Positions 17,381 through 26,797 of a DNA stretch of 64,000 bases are shown piece by piece. Under the pieces are notes generated by a model. That model did no database searches. It had not been told where the DNA came from and worked only from the letters and a program-made list of their open reading frames with translations. The first letter of the stretch is position 1, and each line of letters starts with the position of its first letter. The translations under genes were made by a program, and so were the position numbers. This DNA is from Bacillus amyloliquefaciens DSM 7 = ATCC 23350 (GTDB taxonomy: Bacteria > Bacillota > Bacilli > Bacillales > Bacillaceae), in NCBI RefSeq assembly GCF_000196735.1, contig NC_014551.1:1297001-1361000 (forward strand), read 5' to 3'.

Positions 17381-18016
17381 ATGGAACTTGATTTTGTGAT
17401 TCGTCTGGCGGTTGCGGGTCTGCTTGGTGCCCTGATTGGGTTGGAGAGAGAATTCAGGGCGAAGGAAGCGGGTTTGAGGACACACTTTCTGGTGGCCGTG
17501 GGCAGCGCCTTAATGATGATTGTTTCCAAGTACGGATTTTTTGATTTGTTATCCAACAGCCATACGTCTTTTGATCCGAGCCGGGTGGCGGCGCAGGTCG
17601 TAAGCGGCGTCGGATTTTTAGGAGCCGGCACGATTATTTTGCAGCGGCATGTCGTGCGGGGGCTTACGACGGCCGCGGGGATTTGGGCTACGTCAGGAAT
17701 CGGGCTGACGATCGGGGCAGGGATGTATGTCATCGGCATCAGCGGCACGGTTTTGGCGTTAATCGGGCTAGAACTTTTAAATTTTCTGTTTAAACCTGCG
17801 GCGCACTCTTTGTCTGTCAGTTTCCAAATTGAGGAGAAAGCGGTCATGCATGAACTTTTAACTTCACTTGAAGCAAAGGGAATTCTCATTACGTCCTATG
17901 AATTGAATAAAGCGGTGCTTGAAGTGAAAGGAAGGGTGAAAAGCAAAAGCGGAAAAGCGGCAGTAATGGAGAAAGTTCAATCCCTCCCGTATATCCTGTC
18001 GGTCAAAGTGGAATAG
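17381..18016 (+). CDS. MgtC/SapB-family membrane protein
   Basis: A 211-residue protein with about five N-terminal membrane segments carrying the family pattern RLAVAGLLGALIGLEREFRA, RTHFLVAVGSALMMI and RVAAQVVSGVGFLGAGTII, then a small soluble ACT-like C-terminal domain (about 145-211). MgtC-type proteins affect magnesium homeostasis or ATP synthase in other bacteria; B. subtilis SapB belongs here. AAAGGGGAG precedes the ATG. It stands alone between convergent or divergent neighbours. Confidence 0.85.
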   Translation: MELDFVIRLAVAGLLGALIGLEREFRAKEAGLRTHFLVAVGSALMMIVSKYGFFDLLSNSHTSFDPSRVAAQVVSGVGFLGAGTIILQRHVVRGLTTAAGIWATSGIGLTIGAGMYVIGISGTVLALIGLELLNFLFKPAAHSLSVSFQIEEKAVMHELLTSLEAKGILITSYELNKAVLEVKGRVKSKSGKAAVMEKVQSLPYILSVKVE

Positions 18017-18069
18017 CAGAAAGGGGGGCTCCCCTGTCTGCGGGTCTTTTTCTTTCTCGAGTTCAAACA

Positions 18070-18231
18070 TTAATACCAAGGATAGAATGGGATATACGGC
18101 CGCGGAACATAAGGATATGGCCGCGGATAGTACGGAAATGGTCTGGGGAAATAAAAAGGCGGTCGCGGATAATGATATGGCACCCGTTCTTGGCTCTCGG
18201 CTGTGTATTCATGATAGAAAGGATCGTACAA
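18070..18231 (-). CDS. Tyrosine/proline-rich small protein, spore-coat-like
   Basis: A 53-residue protein starting at TTG 18231 behind GGAGG (8-base gap). After an acidic head (MYDPFYHEYTAESQE) it consists almost entirely of P, Y, R and F in repeats like YPRPYPYVPRPY, ending FYPWY. The composition resembles small coat or crust proteins of Bacillus spores, but I know no exact homolog. Being short and TTG-started it is easily missed. It lies upstream of yjfB on the other side of a terminator. Confidence 0.65.
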   Translation of the reverse strand: MYDPFYHEYTAESQERVPYHYPRPPFYFPRPFPYYPRPYPYVPRPYIPFYPWY

Positions 18232-18310
18232 GAGGAAAACCTCCCTTGAGTAATATTGATTCCGTTTACCATATTCCTGTATGCCCGGTATAGTGTACGT
18301 ACATCAGGCA

Positions 18311-18339
18311 AAAAAAGATGCCGGTTATCATCCGGCATC
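18311..18339 (-). terminator. yjfB terminator
   Basis: Stem GATGCCGG / CCGGCATC with a 7-base loop; TTTTTT runs follow on both strands. It lies 5 bases past the yjfB stop. Confidence 0.8.
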
Positions 18340-18343
18340 TTTT

Positions 18344-18517
18344 TTACACCTTCACGTCAATTACATGGCCGGCAGTCGGGTGCTGGGACGGCAGCATTTT
18401 TACTGTTTCTTCCGCAGCGGCCTGGGCATTCTGCATGACCGTTTTTGTTAACGCGATATTTACATTCTGCACAAGAGATGCTTGGTGCATTGCGATTGAT
18501 AACGCAGGGATATCCAT
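18344..18517 (-). CDS. yjfB: YjfB-family putative motility protein
   Basis: A 57-residue helical protein with MDIPALSIAMHQASLVQNVN, the signature of the YjfB family (annotated as putative motility proteins and flagellar-regulon-linked in B. subtilis). AGGAGG lies 10 bases before ATG 18517; a GTG three codons upstream overlaps it. The gene order yjfB-yjgA-yjgB is as in B. subtilis. Confidence 0.85.
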   Translation of the reverse strand: MDIPALSIAMHQASLVQNVNIALTKTVMQNAQAAAEETVKMLPSQHPTAGHVIDVKV

Positions 18518-18564
18518 AGCTTCCACACCTCCTTATATTCCTTCATATCGGCGGCTTGCTCCGA

Positions 18565-18966
18565 TTATGAAGAGAGCCGGCGGTTTCTTTTCACGGCCCA
18601 TTCTAAAAGTGCGGCCGCGCATACTCCGACGGTATAGGCGAAAATGTCACTCCACACAAATTGCCAGCCAAGGATCAGCCCGCCGAGCGTGCTGCTTCTG
18701 ATCGCGTCAATCCACGGCGCGTGATATAACTGGCTGCATTCAATCAGATAGCAGAACGAGAGGCTGAGGATGGCGGATGTTTCTGTCCGGATGTTTCGAA
18801 ATAAAAATCCGAATCCGGTAAAAATCATGGCCGCCCACAGGGCATCCCCTAAATAAGCGTTTATGATGCCGGGCAGCAGGGCGGTTATGTATGCCGTTCT
18901 GGATAGTAAACCGAGGGCGACGATAAAAACGGTCAATGCCCCGTATGTCAATGGATGTCTATTCAC
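18565..18966 (-). CDS. yjgA: DUF2809 membrane protein YjgA
   Basis: A 133-residue protein with about four membrane helices. LGDALWAAMIFTGFGFLFRN and SFCYLIECSQLYHAPWIDAI are typical of the DUF2809 family (unknown function). GTG start at 18966 behind AAGGGGAA. It is flanked by yjfB and yjgB as in B. subtilis. Confidence 0.85.
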   Translation of the reverse strand: MNRHPLTYGALTVFIVALGLLSRTAYITALLPGIINAYLGDALWAAMIFTGFGFLFRNIRTETSAILSLSFCYLIECSQLYHAPWIDAIRSSTLGGLILGWQFVWSDIFAYTVGVCAAALLEWAVKRNRRLSS

Positions 18967-19029
18967 TTCACATGTTCCCCTTTTTTTGTACTCCCATGTA
19001 TTGTAAGGAATGTCGGAGAAGCTGTCTAT

Positions 19030-19058
19030 GAAAAAAACGGCCCGGAAGGCCGCTTTTT
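19030..19058 (-). terminator. yjgB terminator
   Basis: GC-rich stem GCGGCC / GGCCG on the minus strand followed by TTTTTTT, directly after the yjgB stop. Confidence 0.75.
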
Positions 19059-19063
19059 TCGCG

Positions 19064-19633
19064 TTATCTTGCTTTTAAATTGACGTGGTCTGCTTTTTGA
19101 TCACTGCCGATGACGAAGTGGAGCTCATATTGCCCCGTATGATAGACGTAATCTGTTTCGCCCGTTTTCGGCACCGTCAGAATTTTGTCAGCGCTGCCGA
19201 TTTGTTTGCTTAAGATGTCAGGGGTGACACTGCCGAGGTTTAAGCGCCGTTCAACCCCTGTTCCGAAATAGCGGATTTCTGAGATTTTTCCGTTTTTATG
19301 ATAGGAAAATCCATAACCGGGGTTTCCCATGTTCCAGCTGTATAAATCAAAAGGATTGCGGCTGTCTGCTTTTTGTTCCGGCTCTCCGATTTTATCGTAA
19401 ACGTCCTGTCTTGTGCTTTCATTGATTTTCAGGCCCTTCACATTTTGGGGCATTTCACCATTGAACGCCGATTGATAAAGGCTGTTCACCAGTTTTTTTG
19501 CACTTTGATTTTCCGATTTTGAAGCGGCTGCGGCATGGACGGACTGTGTATCTGAAAATGCTTCCGCCCCGAACGCGCCTCCCGTAAGCATCACTGCCGA
19601 CAATCCCGTGATGAGTGTTTTTTTCTTCAACAT
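19064..19633 (-). CDS. yjgB: Secreted DUF4309 protein YjgB
   Basis: A 189-residue protein with a signal peptide (LITGLSAVMLTGGAFGAEAF, cleaved near VHAAAA) and a DUF4309 domain from about residue 45 (VNSLYQSAFNGEMPQNVKGL). AAAGGAGG precedes the ATG. It is likely exported; its role is unknown. It is divergent from yjgC, with about 124 bases between them. Confidence 0.85.
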   Translation of the reverse strand: MLKKKTLITGLSAVMLTGGAFGAEAFSDTQSVHAAAASKSENQSAKKLVNSLYQSAFNGEMPQNVKGLKINESTRQDVYDKIGEPEQKADSRNPFDLYSWNMGNPGYGFSYHKNGKISEIRYFGTGVERRLNLGSVTPDILSKQIGSADKILTVPKTGETDYVYHTGQYELHFVIGSDQKADHVNLKAR

Positions 19634-19757
19634 ATGTGAATGCCTCCTTTCTACCGCTCATACCCGTATGTTTCCGCAGCTAAACGAGATGTTTTACTGA
19701 AAGGCCGGCTGGGAATCATAGAGGATGTAGAGAGGGGTATAGAAAGGGGAAAGGAAA

Positions 19758-22103
19758 ATGGCTGATACAAAGAAGGTTACAATCAATGGGGTTGAAATGG
19801 AAGCGGCAGACGGTCAAACCGTTTTGCAGCTTTTGAACAATAGTTCAATCGACGTACCGCACGTGTGCTATCATCCGAGTCTCGGGCCGATTGAAACATG
19901 CGATACCTGTATCGTTGATGTAAACGGGGAACTGGTGCGTTCGTGTTCCGCGCAAATAAAGGACGGAGATATCATTGATACGCTGTCGTCCGATGTAAAA
20001 AAAGCGCAGATTATCGGCATGGACAACATTTTGCATAACCATGAATTGTACTGCACGGTTTGTGATTACAACAATGGAAGCTGCGAAGTACATAATACCG
20101 TAAAGGAAATGAAAATCAATCATCAAAGCATTCCGTTTGATCAAAAACCGTATCCTAAAGATGAATCAAACCCGTTTTACCGGTATGATCCCGATCAGTG
20201 CATTTTATGCGGGCGCTGTGTCGAAGCCTGTCAGGACGTACAGGTAACCGAAACCTTAAGCATCGATTGGGATCGGAAACACCCGCGGGTCATTTGGGAT
20301 CAGGATGTGCCGATCAATGAATCATCATGCGTCTCCTGCGGACATTGTTCGACGGTATGTCCGTGCAATGCCATGATGGAAAAAGGCATGGAAGGCGAAG
20401 CGGGGTATTTAACAGGCATCAGCCAAGAGACGCTTCGGCCGATGATTGACATCACAAAAGGCGTCGAAACCGGATACGGGTCGATTTTAGCCATTTCGGA
20501 TATGGAATCGGCGATGCGCGATGAAAGAATCAAAAAGACAAAAACCGTATGCACCTACTGCGGTGTCGGCTGCAGTTTTGATATATGGACGAAAGGAAGA
20601 GACATTTTAAAGGTGGAACCTCAGGCTGAGGCGCCGGCAAACGGAATTTCGACGTGTGTGAAAGGGAAATTCGGCTGGGATTTCGTCAATAGTGAAAAGC
20701 GTCTTACCAAACCGCTTATCCGGGAAGGAGACTCGTTTCGGGAAGCGGAATGGGATGAAGCACTGCAGCTGATCGCCGATAAATTTACGGATATAAAAGA
20801 ACATTTCGGGCCGGACGCGCTTGCTTTCATCACATCTTCCAAATGCACGAATGAAGAATCATACGTGATGCAGAAACTTGCAAGAGCCGTGATCGGCACG
20901 AATAATGTCGACAACTGCTCACGCTACTGTCAGTCTCCCGCCACGGCCGGATTGTTCAGGACTGTCGGCTACGGCGGCGACTCAGGATCAATTACAGATA
21001 TAGAAAAAGCAGAACTCGTGCTGATTATCGGCTCGAATACGTCTGAGTCTCACCCCGTTCTGTCTACACGCATTAAACGTTCTCATAAGCTGCACGGACA
21101 GAAGCTCGTCGTGGCTGACTTGCGAAAACATGAAATGGCCGAGCGCTCTGATGTGTTTTTCCAGCCGCGTGCGGGATCAGATATTGTCTGGCTGAATGCC
21201 GTATCGAAATATTTGCTTGATCACGATTTGGCGGATACTGCATTTCTGAATGAGAGAGTGAACGGACTGGATGAATTCGTGAAAAGCCTTGAACCTTACA
21301 CGATGGAATATGCTGAAAAACATACCGGTGTGGACAAGGACACCTTAATCAAAGTAGCCCGGATGATTCATGAAGCCGGCAGTGTGTGCGCACTGTGGGC
21401 AATGGGGGTCACCCAGCATATCGGAGGAAGTGATACGAGCACGGCCATTTCCAACCTGCTTCTTGTGACCGGAAATTACGGCAAGCCCGGGGCAGGCTCA
21501 TATCCGCTTCGGGGCCATAATAACGTGCAGGGTGCCAGTGATTTCGGCAGTATGCCTGACAGCTTCCCCGGCTATGAAAAAGTAACGGATGAAAAAGCCC
21601 GCAAAAAGTATGAACAGGGCTGGGGAACAGACCTGCCGCAAGAAATCGGAATGACAAATCATGAAATGATCGAGGGCATCCACTCAGGAAAACTGAAGTC
21701 TATGTACTTAAAAGGAGAAGAAATGGGACTTGTCGACTCCAATATCAACCATGTTCATGCCGCCTTTGAAAAGCTTGATTTCTTCGTGGTGCAGGATATC
21801 TTTCTTTCGCGTACGGCTGAGTTCGCCGATGTGGTGCTTCCGGCAAGCCCGAGTCTGGAAAAAGAAGGAACGTTTACGAATACTGGGACATCAGAGAGCT
21901 CAGAAAAACCGCGGGACTTGCATTTCAATCAGCTCCCGTTATTGAGGGCACGGTGCGGGACAACCTTCTGCTCGGAGAAAAACTCCACGGGACACAGCAC
22001 TATACGCCCGAAGAGCTCGCAGATTTTACAGATCTGCCGCAGGAGCTTCTGGATCGGAATGCAAAAGAATTATCCGGCGGGCAGCGGCAGAAGCTCTCAT
22101 TAG
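19758..22103 (+). pseudogene. yjgC: yjgC front part (formate dehydrogenase-like), fused out of frame to yjkB
   Basis: Residues 1 to about 709 are the N-terminal part of YjgC, a large molybdopterin oxidoreductase of the FdhA/NuoG type. It has a 2Fe-2S ferredoxin domain ([17 protein letters not shown]), two 4Fe-4S clusters ([22 protein letters not shown]), and the catalytic domain starting [11 protein letters not shown]. At 21882-21883 the sequence switches to the back part of yjkB, read out of frame for 72 residues. The rest of yjgC lies inverted at 27478-28359. The product lacks the molybdopterin dinucleotide-binding end and should be inactive. Confidence 0.9.
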
Positions 22104-22390
22104 CGAGAACCCTCGCCAACCTGCCGTCCATCCTGCTGCTCGATGAAATCACATCTGCTCTGGACCCCTCATCTGTGCTCATCATTGAGAAACTGATTAT
22201 GAAACTCCATCGGCAAAAGCAGCTGACGGTTCTGTGGATCACCCATAATCTTGAACAAGCGGAACGGATATCCGATACGATATGGTTTATGGCTGAGGGT
22301 CGGCTGTTAGAGACCGCGGAAACGAAAACGTTCTTTAAAGAACCGAAACACGAAAAGGCCCGGGCGCTTTTACAAAGGAGCGGGTGCTGA
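21884..22390 (+). pseudogene. yjkB: yjkB back part (ABC transporter ATPase)
   Basis: From 21884 the frame reads [20 protein letters not shown] (Q-loop region), then the ABC signature [15 protein letters not shown], Walker B ILLLDEITSALDP and the H-loop WITHN. Walker A is missing and lies at 28362-28590 on the other strand. YjkB with YjkA forms a UPF0014/FetAB-type metal (iron) exporter. The stop overlaps the region just before yjkA, which remains intact. Any product made from an internal start would lack ATP binding. Confidence 0.9.
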
Positions 22391-22391
22391 T

Positions 22392-23153
22392 ATGGATTAT
22401 CTTTCTCTGTTATTGACAAGTGTATTTGTCATTATCGCTTTATTCCTATCTAAATCTTTTAAAGCCGGCGTAGAAAAAGATATGATCGTGGCAACTGTCA
22501 GAGCCGTCATTCAGCTTCTCATCATCGGCTATGTGCTGTCGCTGATTTTTCACGGTGATCATCCGGTGTTTATCATATTAATGGTGCTTCTCATGCTCAC
22601 GGCCGCTTCGCACAATGTCGCCAAACGGAAAAAAATGCGCATCGGCTCATTTTGGCGCGTTTTTTTGACACTGGCTATTGTGGAAATCGTGACGCAGGGA
22701 ATTTTACTGACCCTTCACATCATTCCGTTTACTTCAAGATATATGATTCCGATAAGCGGCATGGTCATCGGAAACTCCATGGTGCTCTCAAGCCTGTTTT
22801 TAAACCGGCTCAGTTCGGAAGCGGAGCTGCGGAAAGAAGAAATTCAGCTGATTCTCTCTCTCGGCGGAACGCCAAAGCAGGCGGTCAGGCATATGTTAAC
22901 GTCGAGTATGAAGCTCAGTATGATACCGACGCTTGAAAGCCAGAAAACATTAGGTCTCGTTCAGCTTCCCGGCATGATGACTGGGCAGATTTTAGCTGGA
23001 GCTGATCCGATACAGGCGGTGCGCTTTCAGCTGTTGATTGTTTTTACAACGATGGCCTCCGCTCTTCTTACATGTATCATACTCAGCGCCTTGACATATC
23101 CATCCCTTTTCACGGAACATTGGCAATTAAAAAAATTCAGCAGGGAAGCGTAG
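22392..23153 (+). CDS. yjkA: UPF0014 (FetB-type) transporter permease
   Basis: A 253-residue membrane protein with about seven helices. LSLGGTPKQAVRHMLTSSMK and LPGMMTGQILAGADPIQAVR are the conserved UPF0014 segments. In E. coli the homolog FetB exports iron with the ATPase FetA. Here the partner ATPase gene yjkB is split by an inversion, so the permease has no intact local ATPase and has lost its native promoter. It is now placed behind the yjgC promoter. Confidence 0.9.
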   Translation: MDYLSLLLTSVFVIIALFLSKSFKAGVEKDMIVATVRAVIQLLIIGYVLSLIFHGDHPVFIILMVLLMLTAASHNVAKRKKMRIGSFWRVFLTLAIVEIVTQGILLTLHIIPFTSRYMIPISGMVIGNSMVLSSLFLNRLSSEAELRKEEIQLILSLGGTPKQAVRHMLTSSMKLSMIPTLESQKTLGLVQLPGMMTGQILAGADPIQAVRFQLLIVFTTMASALLTCIILSALTYPSLFTEHWQLKKFSREA

Positions 23154-23171
23154 GCTTTCTCCCTGCTGAAT
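23135..23171 (-). terminator. Terminator of yjjA inside the end of yjkA
   Basis: A 12-bp perfect stem ATTCAGCAGGGA (23135-23146) / TCCCTGCTGAAT (23160-23171). On the minus strand it is followed by a T run. Half of the stem lies in the last codons of yjkA. Confidence 0.8.
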
Positions 23172-23177
23172 GATTGT

Positions 23178-23996
23178 TTATGATAAGGTCAGAGATTCAT
23201 AGTAACGGGATAACTCGATAATCATCGCTCCCATCCGCTCGATGTCCGGAGCAAGGACTCTATTCACCCCTTCATCCCGGATCGCTTCAGCCGTCACTTT
23301 GCCGACTGCGGCGGCAAGTACATGTGTTTCGAATGCTTGCTGCAATTCTTTTGCAGACCCTTTTTCTTTTGCATAATCAAAGAGAGAACGCACTTGAATG
23401 GCAGTCGTAAAACATACGGCGTCGACCTCGCCGTTTAACAGCTCTCCCAGCATTTTATCGACCGTCTCCCTTTCAGGCGGAATATGCTGATAAGGCAGAA
23501 CAGGGAATACCTCCGCTCCGTTTTTCTCAAGGAATTCCGTTAAGACGGGCGCTTTTTCCCCGTGAAGCTGGATCATGACTTTTTTGTCTTTCAATTCAAA
23601 CCGTTCCAAGGAGCGGATCAGGCCTCTTGTCGTACCGTCTTCATCTGAAGCATGCGGCGTGACGCCGAGCTTTTTTAAGGCCGCATATGTTTTATAGCCC
23701 CTGCAGCCGATATTCGCTTCATGAACGGCCGCTAAAAATTCTTCTTTCAGACCGATTTTTTCCGATACTGACAATAACGTTTCCGTACCGATGCCGGTGG
23801 TGAATATCACCCAGTCGGCTTTTTGCTCAGCAAATGTTCTTACGTCGGGTTCAATCTGTTCCTCCGCCAGGTATACGGTTCCTTGGAGGGAACGGACAAC
23901 TGCCGTTCCGCCCTGCTTTTCTATTAATCTCGTGATCTCTTCTGTTTTCCGCGAACCGCCGATCGCAATCCGTTTTCCGTTCAATCCTTTTCCCAT
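23178..23996 (-). CDS. yjjA: Uroporphyrinogen-III synthase family protein
   Basis: About 272 residues with two alternating alpha/beta domains of the HemD fold: GKRIAIGGSRKTEEITRLIE at the start, WVIFTTGIGTETL and AVCFTTAIQVRSLFDYAK as the domain signatures, then AAAVGKVTAEAIRDEGV. The true hemD lies in the hem operon elsewhere in bacilli, so this is a paralog of unknown role. The start at 23996 is chosen over 24035 for similarity and a GAAGGGAAG upstream; spacing is loose. It is convergent with yjkA. Confidence 0.8.
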   Translation of the reverse strand: MGKGLNGKRIAIGGSRKTEEITRLIEKQGGTAVVRSLQGTVYLAEEQIEPDVRTFAEQKADWVIFTTGIGTETLLSVSEKIGLKEEFLAAVHEANIGCRGYKTYAALKKLGVTPHASDEDGTTRGLIRSLERFELKDKKVMIQLHGEKAPVLTEFLEKNGAEVFPVLPYQHIPPERETVDKMLGELLNGEVDAVCFTTAIQVRSLFDYAKEKGSAKELQQAFETHVLAAAVGKVTAEAIRDEGVNRVLAPDIERMGAMIIELSRYYESLTLS

Positions 23997-24170
23997 CGCT
24001 GTTTTTTTCTTCCCTTCAGATGCCGGGCGCCCCATGGCAGGCCGTCATTTATTTCTATTATTGTTACGCAATCAGACCGGAAAATCAAGATAGGCTCCGT
24101 TGAATCCCCCGTGCAGTTGCTGTATCATTAACCGGGAAAACCGATTTGATTCGCGGAGGGACTTTCAATC

Positions 24171-24356
24171 ATGGAAACAAAAAAAGAGTTCGAGACAAAA
24201 GGCTACGATACTTCAGTCATTTATGAGTTCAATGAATATCCTGATGTTCACAGCGGCCGATGTGATAATTGCGACTATACGCTGTTTAAAAGTTCGGTAA
24301 AGGGCGGAAAATTTTTGCGGGAATGCCGGAGATGCGGCATGAAGAAAAACATATAA
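24171..24356 (+). CDS. Small zinc-ribbon protein
   Basis: A 61-residue protein behind GGAGGG. Two CxxC knuckles (CDNC near residue 31 and CRRC near residue 53) form a likely zinc ribbon. It sits between the yjjA and yjiC homologs. It ends next to a terminator shared with yjiC. No function known to me. Confidence 0.65.
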   Translation: METKKEFETKGYDTSVIYEFNEYPDVHSGRCDNCDYTLFKSSVKGGKFLRECRRCGMKKNI

Positions 24357-24358
24357 CA

Positions 24359-24390
24359 AAACAGGCAGCCGTCCGGCACGCTGCCTGTTT
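24359..24390. terminator. Terminator between the zinc-ribbon gene and yjiC
   Basis: Perfect 11-bp stem AAACAGGCAGC / GCTGCCTGTTT between two convergent genes. Confidence 0.85.
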
Positions 24391-24395
24391 CTCAA

Positions 24396-25580
24396 TCAAT
24401 GTTCGACGGCCGCCTCTTTCAAAAATTCTTCAATGGCACAAACAGCCTGTTTGGCGCCGCCTGTTTCTTCTATTTTCTGCTGCATGCTTTTCACGCGGCT
24501 GAGGATGTTTTTATCGCCGTATACTTTCTGAACGTCTTTTTGCAGACGCGCCGCAGTGACTTCCTTCGGCGGCAGATGCACGCCAAGCCCCAATTCATCG
24601 ACACGTTTTGCGGTGACCTCTTGTTCGTGCATTTGCGGAACGACAACGAGCGGGACACCCGCATTCATCGCCTCCATTGTACTGTTCATCCCGCCGTGAG
24701 ATATGAACAGCTTTGCTTTCTCCAGCACATCAAGCTGCGGAACGTGCTGGCGGATGATAAAGTGATCAGGCACATCCGAAAAACTTTCCGGATCAATTGT
24801 TGTGCCGACTGACATAATGACCCGCCAATCTGAGTCCCGAAACGCATCGATACACATCTGGTAAAATTCGGGCCAGGCGTTAAACGCCGTTCCCAGTGAG
24901 ATGAGCATAAGCGGACGGTCATCGGCTGCATCAATTTCCAGACTTCCCGTATTTGTGCGTTCCCCCAGGGACGGACCGGCAAAACAGAACCGTTCATCAA
25001 AGGTTTCCTGTTTCGGCTGAAAGGCCCTTGGCATAAAGACAATATTCAGTTTTTCAGGCATGAAAAATTCTTCCATTGTCATCCGTTTGAGCTGTTCATT
25101 TTCAATTTGCTCCTGGTATTCTTCTATCGCCTGTTTTGCCGCTTCCAGTGTTTCTTCGTCTCTTCCTAATTGAAAATACTCATTCATTGCATAGCTCGGG
25201 CAGAACTTCACGGCCGGGATGCCGCAACTGTCCGCAAACAATTTCCCGGCAAGAGCTAAAAAATCAAACAGGACGATATCAGGAAGGTCGTCTTTGTACA
25301 GCTCTTCCAGCTGCGGAAGCACTTCTGCCGCTTCTTCCAGAAACATCACAAACGCGTCATTTTTATTCACCCGTTCTTTTATCGTCTCCGGATCTGCCTT
25401 AAAGCTTGTGCGGTATAAAACGGGAATGGCACCCGTTTTGGCAACGGAGGCCTCGAAGTCCTCAGTTGTAGCGAATGTCACTCTGTGCCCGCGATTGACA
25501 AGTTCTTCGGCGACGGGCAGCGTGGGATTGACATGGCCGTGAGCGGCTACATTAATAATGGCGATATGTGTTTGTTTCAT
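24396..25580 (-). CDS. yjiC: UDP-glycosyltransferase, macrolide glycosyltransferase family
   Basis: A 394-residue GT1/GT-B enzyme that transfers sugar from UDP-sugars to small acceptors such as flavonoids, macrolides and phenolics. The N-terminal acceptor half starts IAIINVAAHGHVNPTLPVAE. The C-terminal donor half carries LISLGTAFNAWPEF and the family signature LFISHGGMNSTMEAMNAGVP. It overlaps yjiB by 4 bases (ATGA), so they are translationally coupled. The P450 may hydroxylate substrates that this enzyme then glycosylates. Confidence 0.93.
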   Translation of the reverse strand: MKQTHIAIINVAAHGHVNPTLPVAEELVNRGHRVTFATTEDFEASVAKTGAIPVLYRTSFKADPETIKERVNKNDAFVMFLEEAAEVLPQLEELYKDDLPDIVLFDFLALAGKLFADSCGIPAVKFCPSYAMNEYFQLGRDEETLEAAKQAIEEYQEQIENEQLKRMTMEEFFMPEKLNIVFMPRAFQPKQETFDERFCFAGPSLGERTNTGSLEIDAADDRPLMLISLGTAFNAWPEFYQMCIDAFRDSDWRVIMSVGTTIDPESFSDVPDHFIIRQHVPQLDVLEKAKLFISHGGMNSTMEAMNAGVPLVVVPQMHEQEVTAKRVDELGLGVHLPPKEVTAARLQKDVQKVYGDKNILSRVKSMQQKIEETGGAKQAVCAIEEFLKEAAVEH

Positions 25581-26797
25581 CTTTTTTCTTCTCCCCTGTT
25601 TTCGTTTATCTCCGCTTCTAAAGAGTCCAGCCCGTACATGACACTGTTTTGGATCGGCTCAACCCGGACGGGCTCCAAGTGTGAAAAGGCCTTTACAATG
25701 CCTCTCAGCGCGACTTCCGCTTCAAGTCTGGCAAGCGGAGCGCCTAAGCAGAAGTGTACGCCGAACCCGAAGGAAAGGTGCGGATTTGATTGGCGATGAA
25801 TATCAAATACGTCTGCCTGCTCAAATTTGTTTTCATCACGGTTGGCAGACGCAATGTAGCAGAGAACGATATCTCCGCTTTTTAAACGGCGTCCGCACAA
25901 TTCAGTGTCGTGCCGGACCGTCCTTCTGACAAATGGAGCGGGAGCCCGAAAACGAAGCGTTTCCTCCACCGTTTGCGCAATGAGAGAAGGATCATGCCTC
26001 AGTTCTTCATAAAGGCCCGGCGTCTCCAATATGCTGTAAACCGCATTTGAAATGAGATTAGTCGTTGTTTCATTTCCCGCCACTAAAAGCAGGTTGCAAA
26101 ACGGGATCAGGTCTTCGGCCGAGAGCTTCTCTCCCTCTTCTTCCTCTTTTATCAAAATTGAAATAATGTCTTGGCCGGGCTGTTTTCGTTTGCTGTCTAT
26201 TATTTCCGCAAAAAATGCCGCCAGCTCTGTCTCACATTGATCACGTTCCTTCTGATTTTTCTCCGCCTCTTCAGGACTCGCATCTTTCGGCATGCTGACG
26301 AGTATGTCCGACCATTTTTTAAACTGATCCATATGTTCGGACGGAACACCTAACAATTCAGAAATCACAATGACCGGCAAAGGATAGGAGAGATCTTTCA
26401 CAATATCAATCCGCCCTTTGTTTTTTGCCTGTTTCAGCAGATTATCGGTAATCTCTTCAATTCTCGGCTCCCATTCCTTCAGTACGCGGGGAGTAAAAGC
26501 GCGATTGACGGCAGATCTGATTTGGGTATGCTTCGGCGGGTCCATATTCAGCATGGACTTTGCAATTGAGCTTTTCATGTCAGACATAAGGCTTGAGAAA
26601 GTCTCTTTATCACTGATGACTTTTTTGGCATCATCGTATAAAAACACACTCCAAACCTTCGTTTCTTCATCAAATTGAATGGGACTTTCGCGTCTCATTT
26701 TTTCGTACCAAGGAAAAGGGTTGTATACGTCCAGGCCGTCTTTTCCTTTCATCAGGGTTCTTTGGATGGCTTGTCTCGGGCTCCTCAGGTTACTCAC
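25577..26797 (-). CDS. yjiB: Cytochrome P450 (CYP109B1-type)
   Basis: A 406-residue soluble bacterial P450. It shows the I-helix LLVAGNETTTN, the ExxR motif in EETLRFRAP, and the haem ligand Cys (about residue 350) in FGFGVHFCLGAPLARLE. B. subtilis CYP109B1 oxidises fatty acids, terpenes and steroids. GTG 26797 is preferred because AGGAG lies 7 bases upstream. It is coupled to yjiC. Both lie inside the inverted segment but are undamaged. Confidence 0.93.
   Translation of the reverse strand: MSNLRSPRQAIQRTLMKGKDGLDVYNPFPWYEKMRRESPIQFDEETKVWSVFLYDDAKKVISDKETFSSLMSDMKSSIAKSMLNMDPPKHTQIRSAVNRAFTPRVLKEWEPRIEEITDNLLKQAKNKGRIDIVKDLSYPLPVIVISELLGVPSEHMDQFKKWSDILVSMPKDASPEEAEKNQKERDQCETELAAFFAEIIDSKRKQPGQDIISILIKEEEEGEKLSAEDLIPFCNLLLVAGNETTTNLISNAVYSILETPGLYEELRHDPSLIAQTVEETLRFRAPAPFVRRTVRHDTELCGRRLKSGDIVLCYIASANRDENKFEQADVFDIHRQSNPHLSFGFGVHFCLGAPLARLEAEVALRGIVKAFSHLEPVRVEPIQNSVMYGLDSLEAEINENRGEEKR

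Noticed and set aside
21953..22390. A complete short ABC ATPase gene
   Set aside because: Walker A is absent and the missing front part is found at 28362-28590, so it is a fragment produced by the inversion.
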